A stretch of DNA of 64,000 bases from Desulfurella acetivorans A63. Its GTDB lineage: Bacteria; Campylobacterota_A; Desulfurellia; Desulfurellales; Desulfurellaceae. A model generated the notes under the pieces. It was not told the origin of the DNA. It saw only the letters and a list, made by a program, of their open reading frames with translations, and searched no databases. Each line of letters starts with the position of its first letter. Position 1 is the stretch's first letter. Location of the stretch: the NCBI GenBank assembly GCA_000517565.1, contig CP007051.1:829039-893038 (forward strand), written 5' to 3'. The position numbers were made by a program, and so were the translations under genes. Shown piece by piece: positions 24,802 through 34,458 of the stretch.

Positions 24802-26418
24802 TTAATTAGTTAGCATATTATAGTAAATTTTATCTTTAAAGTCTCTAAATATTGTTTGTATTGCTTTTTTTGTATATTCTATTGAATTTGATATATACAT
24901 ATTATTTTTTAAAATCATATTTGAAAGAATTGCTGGATTTTTATCTAAAAAAATTTTGTATTCGTTTTTTGAGAATCGCAAAAACCCTATCTCAATTGAG
25001 TGCAAGTGTTTTATTTGTTTTAAAAAACTTACAAAACTTTCATATTGACTTAAAAATTCACCAAAAAAGGGATCAAAACGAATGCCAATATTAAAACCAG
25101 CATTATCTAATAATTTTATCGCTTCAAGCCTCCTTGGCAGGCTTGGTGTTAAATATTCAAACTTTTCTATCGCATTTTGCGGTGCAAGGGAAAAAGCAAT
25201 TATTGTATTTTTAAAAGGTTTGTGTTGTAATAATTCTTTAACATTGGCTGATTTTGTCCTAATTTCTAATATTGCATCGAGATTTTCAAAGAACTCAGCA
25301 AATTTAATATAGCTTTTGTCAAAAATACTTAAAGCTATAGGATCAGAAAATGTTCCAAGGTAAAAGTACATTGGCCTTAGTTTATCTTTTGAGAGAATTT
25401 TTTTTATTTGCTCAAAATAATCTTCTATGTTTTTGAAAATAACAGGATTGAATGTTTTAAAATATCCTTTTAAGAAGCAATATGAACAATCGTATATGCA
25501 GTTATAAGATTGAAGAATTGAGTATCCATAAGTATTTTGTGGTGTGTAATGATCTGGAGTTTTCCTTAGAAATTCTCCTTTCTTATTTGCATAAATAACT
25601 GCGCATTTATCTTTTAAATTGTGAAAAATACCAACATAGTCGTCAATTTTTATATATTTTTGTTTAACATGTATTTCACTAAAGCTACGTTTAAGTTTAA
25701 ATGGTTTTTTGATAATTTCTGTAGAATTAATAAGAATTTTTTTATAGATATTTTGACGCATTGTAAACGTGTAGTGTTTTTTTTCAAAAAGCCTTTTTAA
25801 ACCAAAAAGTACTTTTACATCGAGAATGTGCGTTTTTACAAAAATTTCTGTTAGGTTATTATTTGCTATTATTTTAAAAGTATTTATCACATCTAAAGCT
25901 TTGGAGTAATCAATTGTAATAAATTTATTAGTTATATCATTATTATCACTTATAAGTTTTACAATAAGGCCTTTTGTATTTAATTGATTAAGTGCTTTTG
26001 CAAAAAAGTAGGCTTCCATATCAATACAATCACCAAATAGACTTAGATCTTTATTTAGTGCATAACTACCAAAAACGCTTATACAATCAACATTTTTAAA
26101 ACCATTAACTGTATTTAGTTCTACAGGGTTTAATAATGGTGATAGACTCGTGTCAAATAATTTGGTCTTTTTAGCTATTATTATCTCACCTATTTTTAAG
26201 TCTGATATATTTCCTGCTGTGCCAAATAGAATGCTTAAATCCGGTTTAAGTGTCTCGTTTAACTTTGTAAATTCAAAAGCAAGGTTCAATGCGCCTTTTC
26301 CGAAGTTTACATATATTGCTATACCTTCTGTTAGGTATAAATTGCGTTGCTTTTGAGCCTTGAAATATTCAATAAATGGTTTTGCTTCGTTGTAGTGTTC
26401 GCAACATAAAAGCAACAT
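24802..26418 (-). CDS. Fusion: nucleosidase-like domain plus SPL-type radical SAM domain
   Basis: A 538-residue two-domain protein. Residues 1 to about 175 follow the PNP/UDP phosphorylase and MTA/SAH nucleosidase fold: LFGTAGNISDLKIGEIIIAKKTKLFDTS, then CIDMEAYFFAKALNQ with E135, and VKLISDNND with D158, matching the catalytic ME and SD positions of MTAN. Residues about 270-538 resemble the spore photoproduct lyase group of radical SAM enzymes, with the cluster motif C307-IYD-C311-SY-C314 after QSYNCIYDC. No cysteine follows the cluster, so the hydrogen-donor cysteine of true photoproduct lyase seems absent (TFSD at 356-359 where I expect it). The gene overlaps the LolA-like stop or start by one base and ends the operon. 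The reaction is unknown. Confidence 0.75.
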   Translation of the reverse strand: MLLLCCEHYNEAKPFIEYFKAQKQRNLYLTEGIAIYVNFGKGALNLAFEFTKLNETLKPDLSILFGTAGNISDLKIGEIIIAKKTKLFDTSLSPLLNPVELNTVNGFKNVDCISVFGSYALNKDLSLFGDCIDMEAYFFAKALNQLNTKGLIVKLISDNNDITNKFITIDYSKALDVINTFKIIANNNLTEIFVKTHILDVKVLFGLKRLFEKKHYTFTMRQNIYKKILINSTEIIKKPFKLKRSFSEIHVKQKYIKIDDYVGIFHNLKDKCAVIYANKKGEFLRKTPDHYTPQNTYGYSILQSYNCIYDCSYCFLKGYFKTFNPVIFKNIEDYFEQIKKILSKDKLRPMYFYLGTFSDPIALSIFDKSYIKFAEFFENLDAILEIRTKSANVKELLQHKPFKNTIIAFSLAPQNAIEKFEYLTPSLPRRLEAIKLLDNAGFNIGIRFDPFFGEFLSQYESFVSFLKQIKHLHSIEIGFLRFSKNEYKIFLDKNPAILSNMILKNNMYISNSIEYTKKAIQTIFRDFKDKIYYNMLTN

Positions 26419-26909
26419 TAAAAATCAAATATTATAATATTGCCATAAACATCTGTGATTTTAATTTTTTTAAGTTTTTGGTTAGTTAAAGAAAGCTCAA
26501 CTTGTGCAATGTTTGTTTTTTGTTGTGGTGTAAGCAAAAAGCTACCATTTGTTTTTTTAATATCAAAAATTGAATTAATGTTTTCTTTTCCTAAAAAAAG
26601 ATTGTATAAAACTTGATTAAAACCTTCAAGAGGGTAAACTTTAGTGCTATTGTCTATAGTATCATATACTTTTGCGTCTTTTAGTTTTACTGTTTCATCT
26701 TTATATGTAAAAACCATGTATTGTCCTTTTTTTATTGTCAATATACCATTTCTTTCAATTTTTTGTTTTGTCATTGCATTTATTGCAATTTGTTTAAAAG
26801 GCAAGACCTGGTAATTCTTAAGAGAAATACCCAAATCTTTTAAGGTATAGGCAAAAGCACTAGTTGTGAGCAAGACCAACAAGCTTGCTAACATCATCAA
26901 TTTCTTCAT
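26418..26909 (-). CDS. LolA-like periplasmic protein
   Basis: A 163-residue exported protein with signal peptide MKKLMMLASLLVLLTTSAFA. The remainder fits the LolA pattern (FKQIAINAMTKQKIERNGILTIKKGQYMVFTYKDE..., ending ITDVYGNIIIFDF), a half-barrel that ferries lipoproteins from the inner to the outer membrane. Length is a little short for LolA (about 180-200). It starts inside pyrD with a 50-base overlap, so its translation is coupled to the pyrimidine genes. Assignment rests on pattern and export signal. Confidence 0.65.
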   Translation of the reverse strand: MKKLMMLASLLVLLTTSAFAYTLKDLGISLKNYQVLPFKQIAINAMTKQKIERNGILTIKKGQYMVFTYKDETVKLKDAKVYDTIDNSTKVYPLEGFNQVLYNLFLGKENINSIFDIKKTNGSFLLTPQQKTNIAQVELSLTNQKLKKIKITDVYGNIIIFDF

Positions 26910-27771
26910 TTTCTAAATACCTCATTATTCCATCTATAATTTTTAAACTAATATCTGGTTCAACAAAATTAGCTGTACCAATTTGTATTAAAGATGCTCC
27001 AGCAAGTAAATACTGAATAGCAATATCAGGACTATTTATACCGCCAACTCCAATTATTGGTATATTTATTTTTTCATAGGTTTCATAAACCATTCTAAGA
27101 CCCACTGGATAAATAGCTGGTCCACTTAATCCGCCAAATTTATTTCCAAGGAAAGGTTTTTTTGTTTTTGTATCAATAACCATACCCGTAATAGTGTTTA
27201 TTAAACTTACCGCATCAGCTTTAGCAGATTGAGCCGCCTGTGCAATTAGAGCAATATCTGTAACATTTGGTGTTAATTTTACAATTATTGGTTTTTCGCA
27301 AACTTTTTTTATACTTGATACAAGAACAAATATAACCTCTGGGTCTTTTCCAAATGTAGCTCCGCCTGCTTTAACATTTGGACACGATACATTTACTTCC
27401 AAAGCGGAAATTTGTTTGTAATTATTTAGTTTACTTGCAAGTTCCACAAATTCTCCAATTTCACTACCATAAATATTCACTATTAAGTTTGTATCAATAT
27501 TGTCAAATTGGGGTAAAATATCGCTAACAAATTTATTATAGCCTATATTTTGTAAGCCAATAGAGTTTAGCATACCACATGGAGTTTCTATAATTCTTGG
27601 TGGCGGGTTGCCCTGCCTTGGGTTTAGACTTAAGCCTTTTACTATAATACCGCCAAGAAGCCCTATATCAAAAAATCTATTGTACTCAATTCCGTAACCA
27701 AATGTACCAGAGGCTGTCATTACAGGATTTTTAAATATTAAATTGTTTAATTTTACTGATAGGTTTACCAT
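26860..27771 (-). CDS. pyrD: Dihydroorotate dehydrogenase B, catalytic subunit
   Basis: A 303-residue FMN enzyme oxidising dihydroorotate to orotate, class 1B. It has FKNPVMTASGTFGYG, the active-site cysteine in EVNVSCPNVKAGG, KLTPNVTDI, and the phosphate-binding IIGVGGINSPDIAIQYLLAGASLIQIGTANF. PyrK follows the operon order directly upstream with a 7-base overlap, confirming the NAD-linked B class. The organism therefore makes UMP with the soluble heterotetramer, using NAD rather than quinone. Confidence 0.94.
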   Translation of the reverse strand: MVNLSVKLNNLIFKNPVMTASGTFGYGIEYNRFFDIGLLGGIIVKGLSLNPRQGNPPPRIIETPCGMLNSIGLQNIGYNKFVSDILPQFDNIDTNLIVNIYGSEIGEFVELASKLNNYKQISALEVNVSCPNVKAGGATFGKDPEVIFVLVSSIKKVCEKPIIVKLTPNVTDIALIAQAAQSAKADAVSLINTITGMVIDTKTKKPFLGNKFGGLSGPAIYPVGLRMVYETYEKINIPIIGVGGINSPDIAIQYLLAGASLIQIGTANFVEPDISLKIIDGIMRYLENEEIDDVSKLVGLAHN

Positions 27772-28475
27772 ATTATCTCCGTATAGTTAAAGATTGGCCC
27801 ATCTTTACAAACCTGTTTGTATCCTTTTATTGTGTTTACGCTGCAGCCTAAGCACACACCAAAGCCGCATGCCATGTTTGATTCTAAAGATACATCCACG
27901 CTAAAACCTTTTTCATCTGCAAGTTTACATAAAGCACTAAGCATAGCATTTGGTCCACAAGCATAAACATGATACGAATTATCTAAATGAGCCAGCATAT
28001 CAATAACTGTGCCTTTTATACCAGAAGAGCCATCAATTGTCGCAATAGATCCAAAGTCTACAAAGCAATCCTTAGCTGTATTAAAACCAAAAAAACACTC
28101 CGATTCGATTTTTTGCTCGTCTAAAAAGTTTTTTAAACCAATAAGTGGTGCAACACCAATGCCACCACCTACTAAAGCAAGACGTTTGTATTTTATTTCA
28201 AAATTATTTCCAAAAGGTCCAGTAATGTCAATATATTCACCATTCTTTAAAGCTGATAAAATCTTTGTTCCAAGACCTACAATTTTATAGTATATATCTA
28301 TTGAACTTACAGCTTTAGCTATACTAAATGGCCTTCGAAGTAATGGTTCATTTAAATTATTTACCTTTATCATTAAAAATTGACCTGGTTTATAATCAAA
28401 ACCGTACGGTTTTTGCAGCTTAAGACAATATATATCATTCGCAACTTTATCGTTGCTTAATACTAATGTTTGCAT
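27765..28475 (-). CDS. pyrK: Dihydroorotate dehydrogenase B, electron-transfer subunit
   Basis: A 236-residue FAD/2Fe-2S subunit linking PyrD to NAD. It has the FAD motif RRPFSIAKA, the NAD-binding LALVGGGIGVAPLIGL, and the C-terminal cluster cysteines in CGFGVCLGCSVNTIKGYKQVCKDG. Order and spacing (2 bases after greA, overlap with pyrD) place it in the carB-greA-pyrK-pyrD unit. Confidence 0.94.
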   Translation of the reverse strand: MQTLVLSNDKVANDIYCLKLQKPYGFDYKPGQFLMIKVNNLNEPLLRRPFSIAKAVSSIDIYYKIVGLGTKILSALKNGEYIDITGPFGNNFEIKYKRLALVGGGIGVAPLIGLKNFLDEQKIESECFFGFNTAKDCFVDFGSIATIDGSSGIKGTVIDMLAHLDNSYHVYACGPNAMLSALCKLADEKGFSVDVSLESNMACGFGVCLGCSVNTIKGYKQVCKDGPIFNYTEIIW

Positions 28476-28477
28476 AA

Positions 28478-28948
28478 TTATGATATATCCTCTATTTCAA
28501 AATTTTTTACGCCCGCTGGAACTTTTACAGTTACGATATCTCCAACTTCTTTGCCTAAAAGTGCTAAAGCTATTGGACTGTTTACTGAAATTTTTCCTTC
28601 GTTTGGGTTTGCTTCATCTTCGCCTACTATCATATATTCAACTTCTTCATCTGTGTCGGTATTTAATAACTTTACTTTACAACCAAAGCTTATTTTATCT
28701 TTTGGAACACTATTTGGATCAATTATACAAGCTTTGTTTATTTTGTTAGAAATTTCTGTTATGCGTTTTTCTATGAAAACTTGTTTTTCTTTTGCTGCAT
28801 GATACTCGGCATTTTCACTTAAATCACCTTTAGTACGTGCTTCTTCTATTTCTTTTATAATTTTAGGTCTTTCAATTTTTTGTAACTTTTCTAATTCATC
28901 AATAAGCTTGTTATAGCCTTCTGGTGTAAAAAAAACTTTATTGCTCAT
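28478..28948 (-). CDS. greA: Transcript cleavage factor GreA
   Basis: A 156-residue factor that rescues backtracked RNA polymerase. The N-terminal coiled coil ([18 protein letters not shown]...) carries the tip acidic residues in [21 protein letters not shown], and the C-terminal domain ends [18 protein letters not shown]. Length is normal. It overlaps carB by 11 bases; carB-greA linkage is common. Confidence 0.95.
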   Translation of the reverse strand: MSNKVFFTPEGYNKLIDELEKLQKIERPKIIKEIEEARTKGDLSENAEYHAAKEKQVFIEKRITEISNKINKACIIDPNSVPKDKISFGCKVKLLNTDTDEEVEYMIVGEDEANPNEGKISVNSPIALALLGKEVGDIVTVKVPAGVKNFEIEDIS

Positions 28949-31900
28949 ATTCTATCTCCTTATAATAATCTTGTATTGCTTTTACATCTATAGTTTGAGA
29001 TTGAATCTTTGCTGTTATGGCTTCTATGCTTGTTAAAGCTCCCCAAACCGTAGTACAGTATGGTATGTTTTTTAATAACGATAATCGCCTGATATGGAAT
29101 GAATCGCTAAAAGAAACCTTACCTGATGGTGTATTTATGACAAAATCTATTTCATCATTAATTATTAAATCAAGTATATTAGGCCTTCCCTCGCTAACTT
29201 TTTTTACATAATATACGTTTTCAAGATTTTTTATCATGTTGTAAGTTCTTTGCGTTGCAAATATCTTAAAACCTAAAGAAACTAATTTTTGTGCAATCTC
29301 ATTTACATAAGCTTTATCTTTATCAGCAAGTGACAAAAATACATTGCCTTTTGTAGGCAAAACTGATCCACTCGCATAAAAAGCCTTATAATAAGCTAAA
29401 GAGAAATTTTTATCAATACCCATAACCTCGCCTGTAGACTTCATTTCTGGTCCCAAAACCACATCTACATCTGGAAACTTAGCAAACGGTAACACTACTT
29501 CTTTTACAGCATAATATTTAGGGACAACTTCTTTAACATTAAGTTCTTTTAGTGTTTTGCCAAGAAGTACTTTTGTTGCAATTTTTGGCCAGGCAACACC
29601 TGTTGCTTTGCTAACAAAAGGTATTGTCCTTGAAGCTCTAGGATTAACTTCGAGAATATAAATAGTATTGTCTTTTATTGCAAATTGTATGTTTATAAAA
29701 CCAATAATCTTTAACTCTTTAGATATGATTTTCGTTTGGCGCTTTAGCTCATCTATTATTTGACTATTTAGAGTTCTAGGAGGTAAAGAACAAGCAGAAT
29801 CTCCTGAGTGCACACCAGCTGCTTCAATATGCTCCATTATACCACAAATAACCGTATCAGTCCCATCTGATAATGCATCAACATCTATTTCAATTGCATC
29901 TTCTAAAAATTTATCTATCAATATAGGGTGATCTCCTGATACTTTAATGGCTTCCTGTGAATATTTTTCCATATGTGATTGGTCGTATACTATCATCATT
30001 GCTCTTCCACCTAGAACATATGAAGGCCTTACTAGCACCGGGTATCCAATTGTATTTGCTATCTCAATTGCTTGCTGTATTGTTGTTGCTGTTGCACTTT
30101 CGGGTTGCTTTAAACCTAATTTATTAATTAGCTGCTTAAATAATTCTCTATCTTCGGCTATATCTATGCTTGATGAGTCTGTACCTAATATTTTAACATT
30201 GTTTTTTTGCAGTTCGCTTGCAAGCTTAAGTGGTGTTTGACCCCCAAATTGCAAAATTACACCTTCTGGATTTTCATTTTCTATAACATTCATAACATCT
30301 TCAAAAGTTAAAGGTTCAAAATAAAGTTTATCTGAAATATCATAATCTGTTGAAACAGTCTCGGGGTTACAATTTATCATGATAGATTCGTAACCTTCTT
30401 CTTTTAATGTAATGCTAGCATGGACGCATGTATAGTCAAATTCTATGCCCTGACCTATTCTATTTGGACCACTGCCTAAAATTACAACCTTTTTTTTGTT
30501 TGATCTCTTGGATTCATTTTCCTCTTCGTAGGTTGAATAAAGGTAAGAAGTATATGATTCAAACTCAGCAGCGCATGTGTCAACCATCTTATATACATTT
30601 TTAATATTCAAACTTTTTCTTAAAGTCCTTATATCTTCTTCTTTTTTATTGACAAGATTTGCAATATATTTGTCTGAAAAACCATACTGTTTAATTTTTT
30701 TAATGTTTTCAATATTTACACCATTTAATTTTATCTCATTTTCCATATCAAGTATTTGTTTTATATTTGCCAGAAACCATTTGTCAATAAATGAATACTT
30801 GTATATTTCATCTATAGACATACCCATTCGCATTGCTTTTGCGATGTAAAATAAGCGTTTACTATTTGGATGAACAATTTTGTCTATAATTTTTACAATA
30901 TCATTTTCTTGGGGATCTTCAAAACCATAGTAATCTAACTCAAGAGATCTTATAGCTTTTTGTAAGGATTCTTTAAATGTGCGACCAATTGCCATAACTT
31001 CGCCTACACTTTTCATCTGCATTCCAATTTCATCTTTTGTGTTAAATTTTTCAAATGTAAAGCGTGGTATTTTGGTTACCACATAATCCAATGTTGGCTC
31101 AAAGCTTGCAGGTGTTTTTTTAGTTATATCGTTTGGTATTTCATCCAAAGTGTAGCCAATGCTTAAAAGTGTTGCAATTTTTGCTATAGGAAAGCCTGTA
31201 GCTTTACTTGCTAAAGCGCTTGAGCGTGATACTCTTGGGTTCATTTCTATTACGTAAAATTCGCCATTTTGGGGATTAACACAAAACTGTATATTGGACC
31301 CACCTGTTTCTACACCTATTTCCCTGATTATTGCAATACTTGCGTCTCTTAAAAGCTGATATTCTTTATCTGTAAGTGTTTGCGCAGGTGCAACTGTGAT
31401 TGAATCTCCTGTATGCACGCCCATTGGATCAAAGTTTTCAATTGAGCAAACTATAACAACGTTATCCGCTTTGTCTCGCATAACTTCAAGCTCAAATTCT
31501 TTCCAACCTATAACGGATTGTTCTACCAATATTTCTTTTATTGGGCTTTGATCCAATCCCCATTTTACAACTGCTTCAAATTCATCTTTGTTATAGGCAA
31601 TACCCGCTCCTGTGCCACCCAATGTAAATGATGGTCTTATAATTACTGGAAACCCTATTTCGCTTACAGCAAGATTTGCTTCTTCAAGGCTTCTTACTAC
31701 AGCTGATTTTGGCGTTTTAAGACCTATTTTGTTCATTGCTTTTTTAAATAATTCCCTGTCTTCAGCCTTTTTTATTGATTCTACATTTGCACCGATAAGT
31801 TTTACATTGTGTTTTTCAAGAATACCTGCTTCATATAAGCCCACAGCTGCATTTAATGCTGTTTGACCACCAAGTGTAGGCAACAAATGCGTAGGCTTTT

Positions 31901-32141
31901 CCTTTGCTATGATTTTTTCTATAAATTCTACGCTTATTGGCTCAATGTAAGTTTTGTTTGCAAACTGAGGATCTGTCATTATTGTAGCTGGGTTTGAGTT
32001 AACTAAAACTACTTCAATGCCTTCTTTTAACAAGGCTCTACAGCTTTGCGTACCAGAATAATCAAATTCACATGCCTGGCCAATTACTATTGGGCCTGAG
32101 CCTATAATAAGGACTTTTTTGATAGATTCGTCTTTTGGCAT
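28938..32141 (-). CDS. carB: Carbamoyl-phosphate synthase large subunit
   Basis: A 1067-residue enzyme making carbamoyl phosphate from ammonia (delivered by CarA), bicarbonate and two ATP, for pyrimidines and arginine. Two homologous ATP-grasp halves are seen: [22 protein letters not shown] opens the first and [20 protein letters not shown] the second, each followed by an ATP-grasp core ([16 protein letters not shown] and [16 protein letters not shown]). The MGS-like allosteric domain forms the last 130 residues. carA is not in the window. It lies behind the deaminase gene with a 49-base gap. Confidence 0.97.
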   Translation of the reverse strand: MPKDESIKKVLIIGSGPIVIGQACEFDYSGTQSCRALLKEGIEVVLVNSNPATIMTDPQFANKTYIEPISVEFIEKIIAKEKPTHLLPTLGGQTALNAAVGLYEAGILEKHNVKLIGANVESIKKAEDRELFKKAMNKIGLKTPKSAVVRSLEEANLAVSEIGFPVIIRPSFTLGGTGAGIAYNKDEFEAVVKWGLDQSPIKEILVEQSVIGWKEFELEVMRDKADNVVIVCSIENFDPMGVHTGDSITVAPAQTLTDKEYQLLRDASIAIIREIGVETGGSNIQFCVNPQNGEFYVIEMNPRVSRSSALASKATGFPIAKIATLLSIGYTLDEIPNDITKKTPASFEPTLDYVVTKIPRFTFEKFNTKDEIGMQMKSVGEVMAIGRTFKESLQKAIRSLELDYYGFEDPQENDIVKIIDKIVHPNSKRLFYIAKAMRMGMSIDEIYKYSFIDKWFLANIKQILDMENEIKLNGVNIENIKKIKQYGFSDKYIANLVNKKEEDIRTLRKSLNIKNVYKMVDTCAAEFESYTSYLYSTYEEENESKRSNKKKVVILGSGPNRIGQGIEFDYTCVHASITLKEEGYESIMINCNPETVSTDYDISDKLYFEPLTFEDVMNVIENENPEGVILQFGGQTPLKLASELQKNNVKILGTDSSSIDIAEDRELFKQLINKLGLKQPESATATTIQQAIEIANTIGYPVLVRPSYVLGGRAMMIVYDQSHMEKYSQEAIKVSGDHPILIDKFLEDAIEIDVDALSDGTDTVICGIMEHIEAAGVHSGDSACSLPPRTLNSQIIDELKRQTKIISKELKIIGFINIQFAIKDNTIYILEVNPRASRTIPFVSKATGVAWPKIATKVLLGKTLKELNVKEVVPKYYAVKEVVLPFAKFPDVDVVLGPEMKSTGEVMGIDKNFSLAYYKAFYASGSVLPTKGNVFLSLADKDKAYVNEIAQKLVSLGFKIFATQRTYNMIKNLENVYYVKKVSEGRPNILDLIINDEIDFVINTPSGKVSFSDSFHIRRLSLLKNIPYCTTVWGALTSIEAITAKIQSQTIDVKAIQDYYKEIEYEQ

Positions 32142-32190
32142 ACATTAACCTCATTTTTCATAGTCTTAAACATAATACAAATTTTTATAT

Positions 32191-33333
32191 TTATTGCAAA
32201 ATTTCTTCAAGCGCATTGTTTGTAGATGCTCTTATAAAGAAAGGATAAGCATAAAATCCTTTTTTAAAGCCAATTTTTAAATTTAGTGCATTGTAACCCC
32301 CCAGTGTGGCTAATTCAAAAAAATAAGCAGGATCAATTGTGCTATAATATTTATATAAAAATTTCAACTCATTGATAATGCTTAAATCCCAGTTACTAGC
32401 AAGAGAATCTGTGCCAATTGCCACATTTATACCAGACTTTTTTAGTAACTCTAAATTTGGAAGAGTTTTGCTAATATAATAATTACTGCGTGGCGATATT
32501 ACAATACTTGAGCCTTTAGATTTTAAAAAGTCAATTTCATGAGGTTTGATATATACACAATGAACAAATAAACCTTTTTTTATGTCTCCTAAGCTTTTTA
32601 TGTATTCAAGTGCACTTGGATAATGTAATTTGTCTTCTATTAAACCCTTTTGTTGAAGCATTTCATATAAATCTCCACAGGAATTGGCAAATAGATTTTC
32701 ATATTCACTTTCTAAAAAATGCAAACTGAACAAGTCGTTTCCAATCTTTAAATTGTTTTTGAGCAATGTATATTTTAATAAGTTTTTGTGTGTAGAATAA
32801 ATAGAATGCGCACTAACATAAATTTTTACGTATTTTTTTTGTTTTATATTGTCAATATTATTTTCGATATAGGTAATTTTTTCATTTGCTATATCTTTTT
32901 TTAGTGAATAATTTTCAAAAAAAATAATAGGTTTTGGTATTTTAGTAAGATAATCTGCAGTTTTTAAAGTGTTGCTAATATCTGCAAGCGCGCAAACTCC
33001 ATTTTTAATTTGAGTGTCAACTGCAATTTTGATAGAATTTTGTAATTGGTTTTCATTATCTTGTTTTTTGCTTTCTATCATTGTTTTAAGCCAGTTTACA
33101 AATCCCAGATATGGCTCAATTTTTATATTTGAAAGTTCAAGATGTGTATGTGCGTTAACAAAACCACTAAACAATACACCTTCTCCATAATCTATAAAAT
33201 TCGAAAGCGGGTAGAGTTTTTTTGCAACTTTAAGTGGTAATAAATCTATTACAATATTATTTTCAAGTACACATGCTGTTTGCTTTCTAAGCTTTTTACC
33301 ATCAAACAACCATTTAGCATAAACTATTTCCAT
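32191..33333 (-). CDS. mqnX: Aminofutalosine deaminase-like amidohydrolase
   Basis: A 380-residue metal-dependent amidohydrolase. The metal motif is NAHTHLELSN, with a second histidine site in VSAHSIYSTH and SLHFLESEYE, and a TDSLASNWDLSIINELKFL C-terminal motif, all in the order of the ATZ/TRZ group that includes the deaminase acting on 6-amino-6-deoxyfutalosine in Campylobacterota. The gene at 20823 (mqnD) shows the pathway is present. I start at the ATG at 33333; a TTG directly before it is in frame. No ribosome site is seen, and the promoter lies very close. Guanine or other deaminase activity cannot be ruled out by sequence. Confidence 0.72.
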   Translation of the reverse strand: MEIVYAKWLFDGKKLRKQTACVLENNIVIDLLPLKVAKKLYPLSNFIDYGEGVLFSGFVNAHTHLELSNIKIEPYLGFVNWLKTMIESKKQDNENQLQNSIKIAVDTQIKNGVCALADISNTLKTADYLTKIPKPIIFFENYSLKKDIANEKITYIENNIDNIKQKKYVKIYVSAHSIYSTHKNLLKYTLLKNNLKIGNDLFSLHFLESEYENLFANSCGDLYEMLQQKGLIEDKLHYPSALEYIKSLGDIKKGLFVHCVYIKPHEIDFLKSKGSSIVISPRSNYYISKTLPNLELLKKSGINVAIGTDSLASNWDLSIINELKFLYKYYSTIDPAYFFELATLGGYNALNLKIGFKKGFYAYPFFIRASTNNALEEILQ

Positions 33334-33344
33334 CAAAGTTATTT

Positions 33345-33373
33345 ATGCTACTCAATTTTTCTTAGAATGTCAA
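33345..33373 (-). promoter_or_regulatory. Promoter of the mqnX-carB-pyr operon
   Basis: Reverse strand TTGACA (33373-33368), 17-base spacer, TAGCAT (33350-33345). The start would be near 33338, about 5 bases before the ATG at 33333, so the leader is almost absent. Confidence 0.6.
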
Positions 33374-33403
33374 GTTAGCGTTATATTATTTTAAAAAAAA
33401 CGC

Positions 33404-33431
33404 TTGACAAAAAACTTACTTTATTTAAAAT
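33404..33431 (+). promoter_or_regulatory. Promoter of the MoeA-like pair, probably leaderless
   Basis: TTGACA (33404-33409), 16-base spacer, TAAAAT (33426-33431). The start is predicted at about 33438, immediately at the GTG at 33439. There is no ribosome site. The promoter faces away from the mqnX promoter, and the two -35 boxes form an interrupted inverted repeat. Confidence 0.6.
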
Positions 33432-33438
33432 TAAGTTC

Positions 33439-34458
33439 GTGAAAAAAATAAAAGTACCTATTGAAAAAAGCGTTGGTTTAGCCTTAGCTCATGATATCAC
33501 ATATATAAACAAAGATGAAGGTTTTAAGGGTGCGCGATTTAAAAAAGGTCATATTGTTGGAAAAAACGATATTGAGATTCTAAAATCTATTGGTAAAAAA
33601 TACATTTACCAGTTAATTCCAGAAAAAGATGATGTTCACGAAGATGACTTTGCCATTGAGATAGCCCCTTTTATTGCAGGAAAAAATGTTTTTTACGATA
33701 GAGCTCCAAGCGAAGGTAAAATTAATTTTTATTCTTCAATTAATGGTTTACTAAAAATTGACAAGGATAAACTATTTAAAATAAATTCTCTTAGCGATTT
33801 ATCTCTTCCTTGCATACATAATAACTTTGCATGTACATCAAATAAAACAATTGCAGCGTTTCGCATTATACCTCTTTATACGAAAAAAAACTTACTGGAT
33901 AAAGCAAAAAAAATTTTAAGTAAACCCCTTTTTAATGTAATACCATATACTGTAAAAAAAATAAATGTAATAATTACGGGAAATGAAATCTACTACGGTC
34001 TAAGAAAAGATAAATTTAAAAGCCATATAGAATCAAAACTCAAAAAATTTAACTACTCAATTTGTGATTATAAAATTGTTCCAGATGACATAAACTCTAT
34101 TGTAAAAGCCACACACGATTTAAGTGATGCTGATTTGCTATTTGTTTGTGGTGGAAGCAGCGTTGATCCAGACGATGTAACAAAGAAAGCGCTTAGTAGA
34201 GCAAAAGTAAAATTTATATTTAAATCAAATCCTATACAACCAGCAAATAATTTAAGTATCGGGTATTTTAATAATACTATTGTATGTGTTGTACCAGCCG
34301 GTAGCCTATACTATAAGGCAAGTGCACTTGATATTTTTTTACCAAGGCTTCTTGCAAAAGACAGAATTGACAAAAAAGAATTAAAATTCTACAGTGAAGG
34401 GGGTTTGTGCCACTTTTGTGATTATTGCACATACCCTATTTGTCCGTTCGGTAAATAA
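33439..34458 (+). CDS. Molybdopterin-binding MoeA-like protein with C-terminal cysteine cluster
   Basis: A 339-residue protein. The N-terminal half (KKIKVPIEKSVGLALAHDITYI, GARFKKGHIVGKNDIEILKSIGKKYIYQL) and the MoCF-type fold (VIITGNEIYYGL..., LLFVCGGSSVDPDDVTKKALSR, NPIQPANNLSIGYFNNTIVCVVPAGSLYY) match a family of molybdopterin-binding proteins that resemble MoeA without its full length. The end has C324-HF-C327-DY-C330-TYPI-C335, a likely iron-sulfur or zinc site. The next gene, overlapping its stop, is a full MoeA. A role in molybdenum or tungsten cofactor assembly or delivery is likely; the exact step is unknown. Confidence 0.8.
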   Translation: MKKIKVPIEKSVGLALAHDITYINKDEGFKGARFKKGHIVGKNDIEILKSIGKKYIYQLIPEKDDVHEDDFAIEIAPFIAGKNVFYDRAPSEGKINFYSSINGLLKIDKDKLFKINSLSDLSLPCIHNNFACTSNKTIAAFRIIPLYTKKNLLDKAKKILSKPLFNVIPYTVKKINVIITGNEIYYGLRKDKFKSHIESKLKKFNYSICDYKIVPDDINSIVKATHDLSDADLLFVCGGSSVDPDDVTKKALSRAKVKFIFKSNPIQPANNLSIGYFNNTIVCVVPAGSLYYKASALDIFLPRLLAKDRIDKKELKFYSEGGLCHFCDYCTYPICPFGK

